From Cyclobacteriaceae bacterium (GTDB taxonomy: Bacteria; Bacteroidota; Bacteroidia; Cytophagales; Cyclobacteriaceae), in NCBI GenBank assembly GCA_029882725.1, contig JAOUKG010000242.1, positions 1 through 5,456 of the forward strand: a stretch of 5,456 bases of DNA, given 5' to 3'. Of this stretch, positions 1 to 5,456 are shown one piece after another; position 1 is the stretch's first letter; each line of letters starts with the position of its first letter. Position numbers and translations under genes: made by a program. A model generated the notes under the pieces. That model was not told where the DNA came from. It was given only the letters and a program-made list of their open reading frames with translations, and searched no databases.

Positions 1-196
1 ATTCCCAAGTAAGATAAATATCATAGAATACAACCCCATAAAAGAAGCTGATTTTGAAAATGCCAAAGAAGATAAAATAACCAGATTTGCAGATTTTTTA
101 ATGAAAAATGACGTTAATGTCAATGTACGCAGGAGCAGGGGTAAAGATATTGACGCAGCATGTGGCCAACTGGCCAATAAAAAAACGGTGGCCTGA
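1..196 (+). CDS. rlmN: RlmN, 23S rRNA (adenine2503-C2)-methyltransferase, C-terminal fragment
   Basis: This is the 3' end of a gene that begins before the window. Reading from base 2, the last 64 codons end at TGA 194-196. RlmN is a cytoplasmic radical SAM enzyme that methylates C2 of A2503 in 23S rRNA and of A37 in some tRNAs. The fragment carries the family's C-terminal signature: VNVRRSRGKDIDAACGQLA. The Cys in ACGQL (codon 161-163) corresponds to the conserved C-terminal cysteine (Cys355 in E. coli RlmN) that receives the methyl group before transfer to the RNA. The radical SAM CxxxCxxC cluster would lie upstream and cannot be seen. The paralogue Cfr has a related C-terminus, but the GKDIDAACGQL ending fits RlmN well. 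The acyltransferase gene starts 30 bases downstream, so read-through is possible. Confidence 0.93.
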   Translation, partial: FPSKINIIEYNPIKEADFENAKEDKITRFADFLMKNDVNVNVRRSRGKDIDAACGQLANKKTVA

Positions 197-226
197 TATT
201 TTTAATCCTTTTTAATAAAAGAGTGA

Positions 227-1105
227 ATGAAGTTGATTTTTTTCATTTCCTACATAATTCCCTTACGTGTATTTTACTTGATATCCGATGTAGCATTTTG
301 GTTTTTTGGGTATAGAAAAAAAATTGTACTTAAAAATCTAAGGAATAGTTTTCCCGAAGCCTCTGAAAACGAAATAATTCAAATTAGCAAACAATTTTAC
401 CGGCGCTTTTTTGATTTTACAATGGAGACAATAAAAGCAATATCTATTTCCGGAAAACAATTATCGGAGAGAATCCATATAAATAGGGATGATCCATTTT
501 TTCAGGAATTGGGGAATACTTCTATTATTTTGTTGGGAAGCCATATATTTTCCTGGGAATTGCAGGGTATGGCTATAAGTAGATGCATGAATGGGCCGGG
601 CTTTTTTTCATATCAAAGATTGAAGAATCCTTTCTTTGATAAACTCATTCTGAAAACAAGAACAAGGTTTGGCGTTCAGGGGATTGAAAGGGAAAAAATG
701 TTCAGAACTATAGTGAAGAATAAAGACAAAAAGGCCTTGTTTTACATACTGCCCGATCAGTCACCATTTGGAAGAGGGAAGCGATATGTTACCAAATTTT
801 TAAATCAGGATACTGCCTTTTATTACGGTGTAGGGCAAATAATGGAGGCAACTAAACTTCCCGTTTGGGCTGTGCATTGTGAAAGACAAAAACGTGGTCA
901 TTATAATGTTGTTTTTACCAAAATACAGGATGGTGGCACTTCAGAATCTGCACAGGCTATGTTGGAAAAGTACATTGGATACCTTGAAAATGTCATCAAA
1001 GATCAACCTTATTCCTGGCTTTGGACTCACAATCGTTGGAAAACAAAATGGACGGAAAACGATATCATTTCAAATAAATTAAAGAATAATGAAAGGGAAA
1101 ACTAA
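227..1105 (+). CDS. Lipid A biosynthesis acyltransferase (LpxL/HtrB family)
   Basis: The 292-residue protein belongs to the LpxL/HtrB/LpxM family, inner-membrane enzymes that transfer a secondary acyl chain from acyl-ACP to a lipid A precursor at the cytoplasmic face. A hydrophobic N-terminal anchor spans about residues 3-28 and is followed by the family's GYRKKIV..NLRNSFPE segment (28-44). The HX4D/E catalytic motif is His106-IFSW-Glu111. PDQSP (176-180) and the C-terminal PYSWLWTHNRWK (261-272) are further family hallmarks. Length is close to the usual 290-310. The ATG at 227 puts the anchor at the extreme N-terminus, as expected; no Shine-Dalgarno is visible, only an A-rich stretch. It is the first gene of a four-gene + strand run and overlaps the next gene by 17 bases. 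Which acyl chain and which position it modifies cannot be told, so I give no lpxL/lpxM symbol. Confidence 0.9.
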   Translation: MKLIFFISYIIPLRVFYLISDVAFWFFGYRKKIVLKNLRNSFPEASENEIIQISKQFYRRFFDFTMETIKAISISGKQLSERIHINRDDPFFQELGNTSIILLGSHIFSWELQGMAISRCMNGPGFFSYQRLKNPFFDKLILKTRTRFGVQGIEREKMFRTIVKNKDKKALFYILPDQSPFGRGKRYVTKFLNQDTAFYYGVGQIMEATKLPVWAVHCERQKRGHYNVVFTKIQDGGTSESAQAMLEKYIGYLENVIKDQPYSWLWTHNRWKTKWTENDIISNKLKNNEREN

Positions 1106-1340
1106 TCTATATATAAGTATTGGGATGTTTATTTTTGGAATTGTGGAATGGTTTGAAAACAAACCTGACGAATTTATATTATATTCAGCCTTAGGACTGG
1201 CTTTTTTTGTAACCTGGGTATCCATGCAAGACAAATATGCAGGAGAAATGAAAAAGCTCTTGGTTGTTATTTCATGGATACTTATTGCATTTAGTTTATT
1301 TTGGTTTCTTTATCTGGTTAGAACAGATTCCTGGCGGTAA
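1089..1340 (+). CDS. Small three-helix membrane protein of unknown function
   Basis: I do not recognise this 83-residue protein. It is very hydrophobic, with three likely membrane helices at about residues 6-22, 28-46 and 57-77. Short charged linkers separate them: ENKPDE at 23-28 and QDKYAGEMKK at 47-56. A basic N-terminus (MKGK) and a basic tail (RTDSWR) flank the helices. It has many aromatic residues (five Trp, several Phe and Tyr) and no cysteine. The ATG at 1089 overlaps the last 17 bases of the acyltransferase gene in another frame, and the kinase gene starts 15 bases after its stop, so it is almost certainly translated from the same message. The overlap and the clean membrane topology argue that it is a real gene. 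A role as an accessory or sensing subunit for the kinase or the acyltransferase is inference from position only. Confidence 0.75.
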   Translation: MKGKTNLYISIGMFIFGIVEWFENKPDEFILYSALGLAFFVTWVSMQDKYAGEMKKLLVVISWILIAFSLFWFLYLVRTDSWR

Positions 1341-1343
1341 TCT

Positions 1344-1354
1344 ACTTCAGAAGT
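1344..1354. repeat. Short perfect inverted repeat just before the kinase start codon
   Basis: ACTTC-A-GAAGT is a perfect 5+1+5 palindrome filling most of the 15-base gap between the small membrane protein gene and the kinase gene, ending one base before the ATG at 1356. The one-base centre is too tight for an RNA hairpin with all five pairs, so a protein-binding half-site pair is more plausible than a stem. Chance occurrence in AT-rich sequence is also quite possible. Confidence 0.3.
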
Positions 1355-1355
1355 T

Positions 1356-2399
1356 ATGAATAAAAAGAAATTATACTGGGTATTACAAATTGGGGGTTGG
1401 GCATTCTATGTGTTTTTTCAAGTATTTACGAGAGTCCTTTTTTCTGAGAAAGAAGACTTGAAATTGGCATTTTTTACTCTTGAGGGGCTTTTATTCTTTT
1501 TATCCACTCATTATTCCCGTTTTCTTATTAAAAAATTAAACTGGACAGAGCTTCCCATGTTTCGTGTTGTTCCGAGGGTTTTGTTAAGTGTAATTATAAT
1601 GTCTTTGGGGGTGTATTTTATAAGGTTGTTATTGTTGATTCCTCTGGGAATTTTTCAAACGCAGCAGGTACAGGATGCACTTGAAATTTCTCAAATATTA
1701 GGATTGAGCGCAATTTATTCCGTTATTTTGTTTATATGGATGGTATTGTATTTTGCCTACCATTATTTCATAAATTATAATCAAGCACTAAAGCAGGATG
1801 CTGCGATAAAGGAAATAGAATTGAATAACCTGAAGTCCCAGCTCAACCCGCATTTTATTTTTAACTCACTAAACAGTATCAGGGCATTAGTAGATGAGAA
1901 TCCGAAAAATTCCAAAATGGCCATTACCCAGCTGTCAAATATTTTGAGGAGTAGTCTGGTTTCCGACAAGAAAAGGTTAACTACTTTTTCTGAAGAGTTA
2001 AAAATAGTTAAAGATTATTTGGGCCTCGAAGCCATGAGATACGAAGAGCGACTCAAAGTAAAATTCGATATACATCCTTCTTCAGGTAGTTTTTTAATCC
2101 CTCCACTAATGCTCCAAACACTTGTTGAAAATGCAATAAAACATGGAATTTCGCAATTGAAAGAAGGTGGTGAGTTATCAATTCTCTCTTATATTACAAA
2201 CAGCCACTTAGTAATTGAAATTCGAAATGCTGGTCATTACGAGGAGTTGGAAAAACCAAAAGGGACAGGTTTGGGAATTGCGAACACCAAAAGAAGACTG
2301 GAGATGATTTTTGGCAAAAAGGCAATTTTTTATATCAAAAATGAAGATGAGGGGAAGGTTTTAACCTATCTTGAGCTTCCAAAAATGGAAGAACTTTAA
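1356..2399 (+). CDS. LytS-type sensor histidine kinase (His_kinase family)
   Basis: This 347-residue inner-membrane kinase should autophosphorylate on histidine and pass the phosphate to the response regulator encoded next. Four probable membrane helices occupy about residues 6-28, 37-54, 73-100 and 114-139. A short coiled linker (about 142-160) leads into the LytS/YehU-type kinase core. The phospho-acceptor is His166 in LNPHFIFNSLN (163-173). The N box is LVENAIKHG (256-264) and the glycine-rich ATP lid is GTGLGIANTKRRL (303-315). The G1 position usually written DxG reads Asn291-Ala-Gly293, a variant I believe is common in this family. There is no periplasmic sensor domain of any size, so the signal is probably sensed within or at the membrane. 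The ATG at 1356 lies 15 bases after the previous stop, with no Shine-Dalgarno. The gene ends in tandem TAA codons (2397-2402). Confidence 0.94.
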   Translation: MNKKKLYWVLQIGGWAFYVFFQVFTRVLFSEKEDLKLAFFTLEGLLFFLSTHYSRFLIKKLNWTELPMFRVVPRVLLSVIIMSLGVYFIRLLLLIPLGIFQTQQVQDALEISQILGLSAIYSVILFIWMVLYFAYHYFINYNQALKQDAAIKEIELNNLKSQLNPHFIFNSLNSIRALVDENPKNSKMAITQLSNILRSSLVSDKKRLTTFSEELKIVKDYLGLEAMRYEERLKVKFDIHPSSGSFLIPPLMLQTLVENAIKHGISQLKEGGELSILSYITNSHLVIEIRNAGHYEELEKPKGTGLGIANTKRRLEMIFGKKAIFYIKNEDEGKVLTYLELPKMEEL

Positions 2400-2407
2400 T
2401 AACTTTG
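2400..2407 (+). promoter_or_regulatory. Candidate -7 promoter element (TAnnTTTG) ahead of the response regulator
   Basis: TAACTTTG is an exact match to the Bacteroidota sigma-ABfr -7 consensus. It overlaps the second of the kinase's tandem stop codons and lies 20 bases before the regulator's ATG. I see no TTTG-type -33 element at the usual spacing; the nearest TTG (2371-2373) is about 26 bases upstream. It could allow the regulator to be made independently of the kinase, or be chance. Confidence 0.3.
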
Positions 2408-2427
2408 TCAATTAAAATAAGAAAATC

Positions 2428-3156
2428 ATGAAAGCACTCATCATAGACGATGAAAGACTGGCACGAAAAGAGTTAATGAGTTTGCTCGAAGAATATAGTC
2501 AGATAGAGGTGGTAGGAGAAGCAGCAAATGCTGATGAGGCCATCGAACTTATAAATCAACATAACCCTGATGTCCTTTTTCTTGACATTCAAATGCCGGG
2601 GAAAACCGGGTTCGAATTATTGGAAATGTTGGATAGTACTCCCACAGTTATATTTACAACTGCCTACGATGAGTTTGCAATTAAGGCATTTGAAGTAAGT
2701 GCATTAGATTATTTATTGAAACCTGTACAACCTGATCGTTTGAAAGATGCAGTTTCAAAACTTAAAAAAATTGATTTTGAAAGTAATCATGGAAACCCTG
2801 GTGATGATCCAAATAGAAAATTAGGTCTTCAGGATCAGGTTTTTGTGAAAGATGGAGACAGGTGTTGGTTTGTGAAATTAGAAAATATCAGGATGTTTGA
2901 GTCGGACGGTAATTATATCAAAGTATATTTTGAGAATAATAAACCTATGATCCATAAGTCATTAAATGCTTTAGATGAAAAATTAGACAGCCGTCATTTT
3001 TTCAGAGCAAGCAGAAAGCATATCATTAACCTAAGTTGGTTGGAAACTATAGAAACATGGTTTAATGGTGGTTTAATGGTAAAACTTCGTGGTGGTGAAA
3101 AAGTAGAAGTGAGTAGAAGGCAAGCTGCTAAGTTTAAGGATATGATGTCCTTATAA
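2428..3156 (+). CDS. LytTR-type DNA-binding response regulator
   Basis: This 242-residue cytoplasmic transcription regulator is the natural partner of the LytS-type kinase 28 bases upstream. The receiver domain covers about residues 1-115: acidic pair Asp7-Asp8, phospho-acceptor Asp53 in FLDIQMPG (51-58), Thr77/Thr78 after the fourth strand (VIFTTAYDEFA), and Lys98 in DYLLKPV (94-100). A charged linker (about 116-134) leads to a LytTR DNA-binding domain from about 137 to 240. Recognisable LytTR segments are FESDGNYIKVYF (157-168), FFRASRKHIINLSWL (191-205) and VEVSRRQAAKFK (226-237). Length is typical of the AgrA/LytR/BtaR group. All expected phosphorylation residues are present, so it should be functional. 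Its target promoters are unknown; it may regulate its own operon. It is the last gene of the + strand run. Confidence 0.95.
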   Translation: MKALIIDDERLARKELMSLLEEYSQIEVVGEAANADEAIELINQHNPDVLFLDIQMPGKTGFELLEMLDSTPTVIFTTAYDEFAIKAFEVSALDYLLKPVQPDRLKDAVSKLKKIDFESNHGNPGDDPNRKLGLQDQVFVKDGDRCWFVKLENIRMFESDGNYIKVYFENNKPMIHKSLNALDEKLDSRHFFRASRKHIINLSWLETIETWFNGGLMVKLRGGEKVEVSRRQAAKFKDMMSL

Positions 3157-3316
3157 TTTGTGTTTGGGCATTGTAAATAACCAGAAATAAATAATTAGTT
3201 CTTTTTTACTTACTTGAATGTTGAGCTTCTCCTCTACTCCCCAAATCTACCTTATAGAAGTAGAAAAGTAGGTGATTTTGAAACAGTGACATAAATAACA
3301 TTTAAACGGAAAGTAC
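3157..3316. other. Convergent intergenic gap without a clear gene
   Basis: This 160-base AT-rich gap separates the 3' ends of the response regulator gene (+) and the TerB-like gene (-). The only structure I find is a weak stem at 3246-3264: TCTAC/GTAGA closed by TT/AA with one bulged C and an ATAG loop. It has few G-C pairs and is not followed by a T-run on either strand, so it is a poor intrinsic terminator. No convincing coding sequence, promoter or repeat is visible. Confidence 0.5.
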
Positions 3317-3691
3317 TCAGGAAACATTGGAGAGTATAACTTTTTTCAATTCGTCCTGTACCCTCCAGTCGCTGGCCAGTTTTACCATAGCGGCTACCTC
3401 AAGTTCAGTAACAAACCCTTTAAGGTTATTGGCTTCCCAAACCATGTGGATATATTCTATCCTCTTTGGTTTAGGATAATCACTTATATATTCATTCAAA
3501 TATTCCCGGGCTCTTTCAAAAGAAGTAAGGTAATCTTCTGCGATGAATTTATTTGCCCAGTTAAGTTCTTCCTTCGCATTAAGTTGTGTAGCGGTTTGTT
3601 CCAGGTTTTCTCGTTCGTCATCATCCAGTCCATGGTAATGGAAAATAACCGATTTGAGTAACATATAAACTTTTTTCTCATCTGTACCCAT
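3317..3691 (-). CDS. TerB-like small helical protein, function unknown
   Basis: The 124-residue protein is soluble, rich in charged residues and predicted largely helical, with no signal peptide or membrane segment. It resembles the Bacteroidota proteins usually labelled TerB family tellurite resistance protein. Features that fit are an N-terminal helix ending in FHYHGLDDDERENL (17-30), the acidic DDDER turn, a central helical stretch (about 45-70), and a second helical hairpin with MVWEANNLKGFVTELEVAAMVKLA (83-106). The pattern of a residue run followed by T-E-x-E recalls the acidic sites of TerB folds. The similarity is from memory, and a real link to tellurite is not implied. ATG at 3691 lies 33 bases after the hemW stop, on the same strand and without a strong terminator between, so the two are probably co-transcribed. 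No Shine-Dalgarno is visible. Confidence 0.8.
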   Translation of the reverse strand: MGTDEKKVYMLLKSVIFHYHGLDDDERENLEQTATQLNAKEELNWANKFIAEDYLTSFERAREYLNEYISDYPKPKRIEYIHMVWEANNLKGFVTELEVAAMVKLASDWRVQDELKKVILSNVS

Positions 3692-3724
3692 AGTACAATA
3701 ATAATTAATTTTTTAAGGAGTTTA

Positions 3725-4852
3725 CTATTCAATAATAAAAAGATCACTTGCTATTTGATCGGCCATAAGTTTTCCTTTCCTTGTAAGATGGATGATTTTG
3801 TTTTCAATCCACAGATATCCTTCCTGCTCATATCTGGCTAATATAGGATTACTTTGAAGGTCAATTATTATTCCCCATTTATCCATTATCAATTGTGTGT
3901 TACACCCTTTAATTGTACGAAGTGTTGTGAGTATATATTCATTGAACAGATCGTTTTTATCTCTTATTTCATGCTCTCTGGGAAGAATCCCTTGATTTAT
4001 ACTTTTAATATATTGTGTGTTATTACTTACATTTTTCCATCTTTCATTTTTTTCAAAACTATGCGAAGACGGCCCAATTCCTAAATAAGGTTTTCCTTCC
4101 CAATAAGAACTGTTGTGCTTACTCTCTTTACCTGGTTTTCCAAAATTGCTGATCTCGTATTGTATGTGCCCATTATTTTCCAGAAAATCCATAATTAATT
4201 CAAACCTTTCAGATTCTTCTTCCTCACTAAGTATTTTTAATAAACCTTTTTTGTGTTGGTGGCCAAAAACTGTTTTGTCTTCAATAGTTAGACCATATAC
4301 TGAAACGTGATCTGGTTGAATTTTTAGGATTGTTTCTAAATCATGCTCCAATGAATGGATAGAAGTTTTAGGTAATCCATAGATAAGGTCAATACTGATA
4401 TTATCAAAACCGGCATTACGGGCATTTTCGAATGAACTGAGAGCTTGTTTGGATGTATGGCACCGGTTAATTTCCAGTAAAACACTGTCTTCAAAACTTT
4501 GAATACCTATGCTGAGTCTGTTTATTCCTATTTTTTTGAGTGCATACAGATAATCTTTCGTGAGATCATCGGGATTGGCTTCCATTGTTATTTCTGCCAT
4601 ATCTGAAATTGCATAATTTTTATAAAGTACCTCAAGTATTTTTTCAAGATCAGAAATTGTTAATGTAGAGGGAGTCCCTCCACCAAAATACAAGGTGTCT
4701 ATAGGATATTTAAAATGCTCTTTAGTTAATTCCAATTCTTTTTGAATTGCTTTAACCATCAAGGGAATAGTCTTCATTCCGGTACTAAAATGAAAATCAC
4801 AATAATAGCATGCTTTTCTGCAAAAAGGAATATGTATATAAATGCCAGCCAA
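3725..4852 (-). CDS. hemW: HemW, radical SAM heme chaperone
   Basis: The 375-residue cytoplasmic protein binds heme and a [4Fe-4S] cluster and is thought to deliver heme to client proteins. The radical SAM cluster is Cys11-x3-Cys15-x2-Cys18 followed by x-Phe20. This CxxxCxxCxF form separates HemW from true oxygen-independent coproporphyrinogen oxidase HemN, which has a fourth cysteine (CxC). Other landmarks are GGGTPS (57-62), EANP (91-94), IGIQSF (115-120) and DLIYGLP (155-161). The HemW C-terminal part contains HNSSYW (246-251) and GIGPSSHSF (258-266). The start is TTG (4852-4850 on the - strand). The first residues, (M)AGIYIHIPFC, match the family's usual N-terminus. An in-frame TAA lies 9 codons upstream with no ATG or GTG between, and the first internal Met (26) is beyond the cluster. 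It probably heads a two-gene operon with the TerB-like gene. Confidence 0.93.
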   Translation of the reverse strand: MAGIYIHIPFCRKACYYCDFHFSTGMKTIPLMVKAIQKELELTKEHFKYPIDTLYFGGGTPSTLTISDLEKILEVLYKNYAISDMAEITMEANPDDLTKDYLYALKKIGINRLSIGIQSFEDSVLLEINRCHTSKQALSSFENARNAGFDNISIDLIYGLPKTSIHSLEHDLETILKIQPDHVSVYGLTIEDKTVFGHQHKKGLLKILSEEEESERFELIMDFLENNGHIQYEISNFGKPGKESKHNSSYWEGKPYLGIGPSSHSFEKNERWKNVSNNTQYIKSINQGILPREHEIRDKNDLFNEYILTTLRTIKGCNTQLIMDKWGIIIDLQSNPILARYEQEGYLWIENKIIHLTRKGKLMADQIASDLFIIE

Positions 4853-4874
4853 CTTCTTATTTATTAACTTTATC

Positions 4875-4882
4875 CAAAATTA
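4875..4882 (-). promoter_or_regulatory. Candidate -7 promoter element (TAnnTTTG) for hemW
   Basis: On the - strand this reads TAATTTTG, an exact match to the Bacteroidota -7 consensus, ending 22 bases before the hemW TTG start. No TTTG -33 element is seen at normal spacing, which would fall inside the first codons of the divergent gene. If real, transcription would start about 15 bases before the start codon. On the opposite strand TAACTTTA (4865-4872) matches seven-eighths and could serve the divergent gene. Confidence 0.35.
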
Positions 4883-4888
4883 AGCGAA

Positions 4889-5456
4889 TTGAAGAAATTA
4901 ATCCTATTCTTTTTTGTTTCGGTGTCTTTTTATTGCTTCGGACAGCAAATAATAGTTGATTATGATCTATTGAATTCCTCTGATTCAATATTAATACAGC
5001 CATATATTTCCTGTAAAGGTGCTGATTGTGAGCTTATAGCAAACCAAGCTAAGGAAAAGCTTTATTTATTGGGGTATCTTAATGCTTCTGTTATTGAATT
5101 TTATAAAGATGGAAAGAAAATTTATCAGATTCATTCGGGTAATCAATACAAAGTTATAAAGCTTCAGTTTAAGGATGTTCCCGATTCAATTATTTCTGAA
5201 TATCTTGAATTTCTTCAGCCGGGAGCACCCTATTCCCAGATAAAATTGACAGAATTTTATAACGATGTTCTGAAATATTACTTGAATACAGGATATCCTT
5301 TTGCTCGGGTAGGGATGGAATCTTTTGAGTTTATCGGAACTGGAATAGTGGGGTTTATAGCAGTTAATAAAGGCCCACTAACTGTTTTTTCAAAGATATT
5401 GGATGCAAGTGGATATTATAAATCCAATTGGTTGATGAAACAAGCAGGTATTCAGG
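4889..5456 (+). CDS. Probable Omp85-family (BamA/TamA-like) outer-membrane protein, N-terminal part
   Basis: The gene runs off the right edge; 189 codons are present. The first 19 residues, (M)KKLILFFFVSVSFYCFGQQ, form a Sec signal peptide with probable cleavage near CFG|QQ. The Cys at 16 is not in a lipobox. The rest looks like tandem POTRA domains. One covers about residues 36-85 with KEKLYLLGYLNASV. A second covers about 88-168 with LQPGAPYS (109-116), YYLNTGYPFARV (130-141) and NKGPLTVFSKI (160-170). A third begins around 167 (SKILDASGYY). Such repeats precede the beta-barrel of Omp85 proteins, which insert or translocate outer-membrane proteins. The barrel itself is not in the window, so the call is inference. 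TTG 4889 is chosen because the reading frame opens at 4868, no ATG or GTG lies in it before the signal peptide, and TTG gives an ideal KK-plus-hydrophobic start. Cys42 and Cys47 could form a disulfide. Confidence 0.7.
   Translation, partial: MKKLILFFFVSVSFYCFGQQIIVDYDLLNSSDSILIQPYISCKGADCELIANQAKEKLYLLGYLNASVIEFYKDGKKIYQIHSGNQYKVIKLQFKDVPDSIISEYLEFLQPGAPYSQIKLTEFYNDVLKYYLNTGYPFARVGMESFEFIGTGIVGFIAVNKGPLTVFSKILDASGYYKSNWLMKQAGIQ

Noticed and set aside
879..1082. A 67-codon open frame inside the acyltransferase gene.
   Set aside because: It lies wholly within a well-supported gene in another frame, and its translation shows no domain or signal.
1781..1969. A 62-codon - strand frame opposite the kinase core.
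   Set aside because: It is antisense to the conserved NPHFIFN region, so it is a shadow of strong codon constraint on the other strand.
3246..3264. A hairpin as bidirectional terminator between the convergent genes.
   Set aside because: The stem is seven pairs with a bulge and few G-C pairs, and there is no T-run after it on either strand.
3218..3271. A 17-codon + strand reading frame in the convergent gap.
   Set aside because: It is too short, has no ribosome-binding or promoter signal, and its frame is not favoured by composition.
3446..3747. Frames of 71 codons (+) and 83 codons (-) over the TerB-like gene.
   Set aside because: Both overlap the better supported 124-residue frame almost completely and have no recognisable features; the low-complexity - frame also runs into the hemW stop.
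3854..4310. Two + strand frames of 76 and 65 codons opposite hemW.
   Set aside because: They are antisense to conserved HemW motifs and have the Cys/Phe/Tyr-rich composition typical of shadow frames.
4934..4936. Cys16 as a lipoprotein attachment site of the Omp85-like protein.
   Set aside because: The preceding residues S-F-Y do not fit a lipobox, and the cleavage context CFG|QQ fits an ordinary signal peptide.
1..5456. Mobile elements, CRISPR arrays, tRNA or rRNA genes, toxin-antitoxin or defence genes.
   Set aside because: No transposase, integrase, repeat-spacer array, cloverleaf-like sequence or defence domain was found on either strand; composition is even throughout.

Overview
The window looks like ordinary chromosome from an AT-rich member of the Bacteroidota, possibly of the Cytophaga/Flavobacterium type. 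Three things point there. The protein families are typical of the phylum: a LytS-type kinase with a LytTR regulator, a Bacteroidota-style lipid A acyltransferase, and an Omp85-like N-terminus. No start codon is preceded by a convincing Shine-Dalgarno sequence, and upstream regions are A/T-rich. There are also exact matches to the Bacteroidota -7 promoter element TAnnTTTG at two gene starts. The assignment to phylum is inference from these features; no rRNA or other taxonomic marker is present.

Layout. At the left edge is the last part of rlmN (23S rRNA/tRNA adenine-C2 methyltransferase). It is followed, all on the + strand, by a tight run of four genes from 227 to 3156: a lipid A acyltransferase of the LpxL/HtrB family, an 83-residue three-helix membrane protein of unknown function that overlaps it by 17 bases, a LytS-type sensor histidine kinase, and a LytTR-type response regulator. 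A 160-base convergent gap (3157-3316) holds only a weak hairpin. On the - strand come a 124-residue TerB-like helical protein and, upstream of it, hemW (radical SAM heme chaperone). Divergent from hemW, with only 36 bases between start codons, a + strand gene begins. It encodes a secreted protein with POTRA-like repeats, probably an Omp85 (BamA/TamA-like) outer-membrane protein, and it runs off the right edge.

How the genes may work together. The kinase and regulator form a complete two-component pair: phospho-acceptor His166 in the kinase, Asp53 and a LytTR DNA-binding domain in the regulator. Their tight linkage to a lipid A acyltransferase and a small membrane protein suggests an envelope-related module, but the signal and targets cannot be read from the sequence. 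hemW and the TerB-like gene probably share a transcript. Both divergent genes (hemW and the Omp85-like gene) appear to use TTG start codons, so ATG-only gene calling would miss or truncate them.

I see no mobile element, CRISPR array, tRNA, rRNA or phage gene. The least explained parts are the 83-residue membrane protein and the compact acyltransferase/kinase/regulator cluster.
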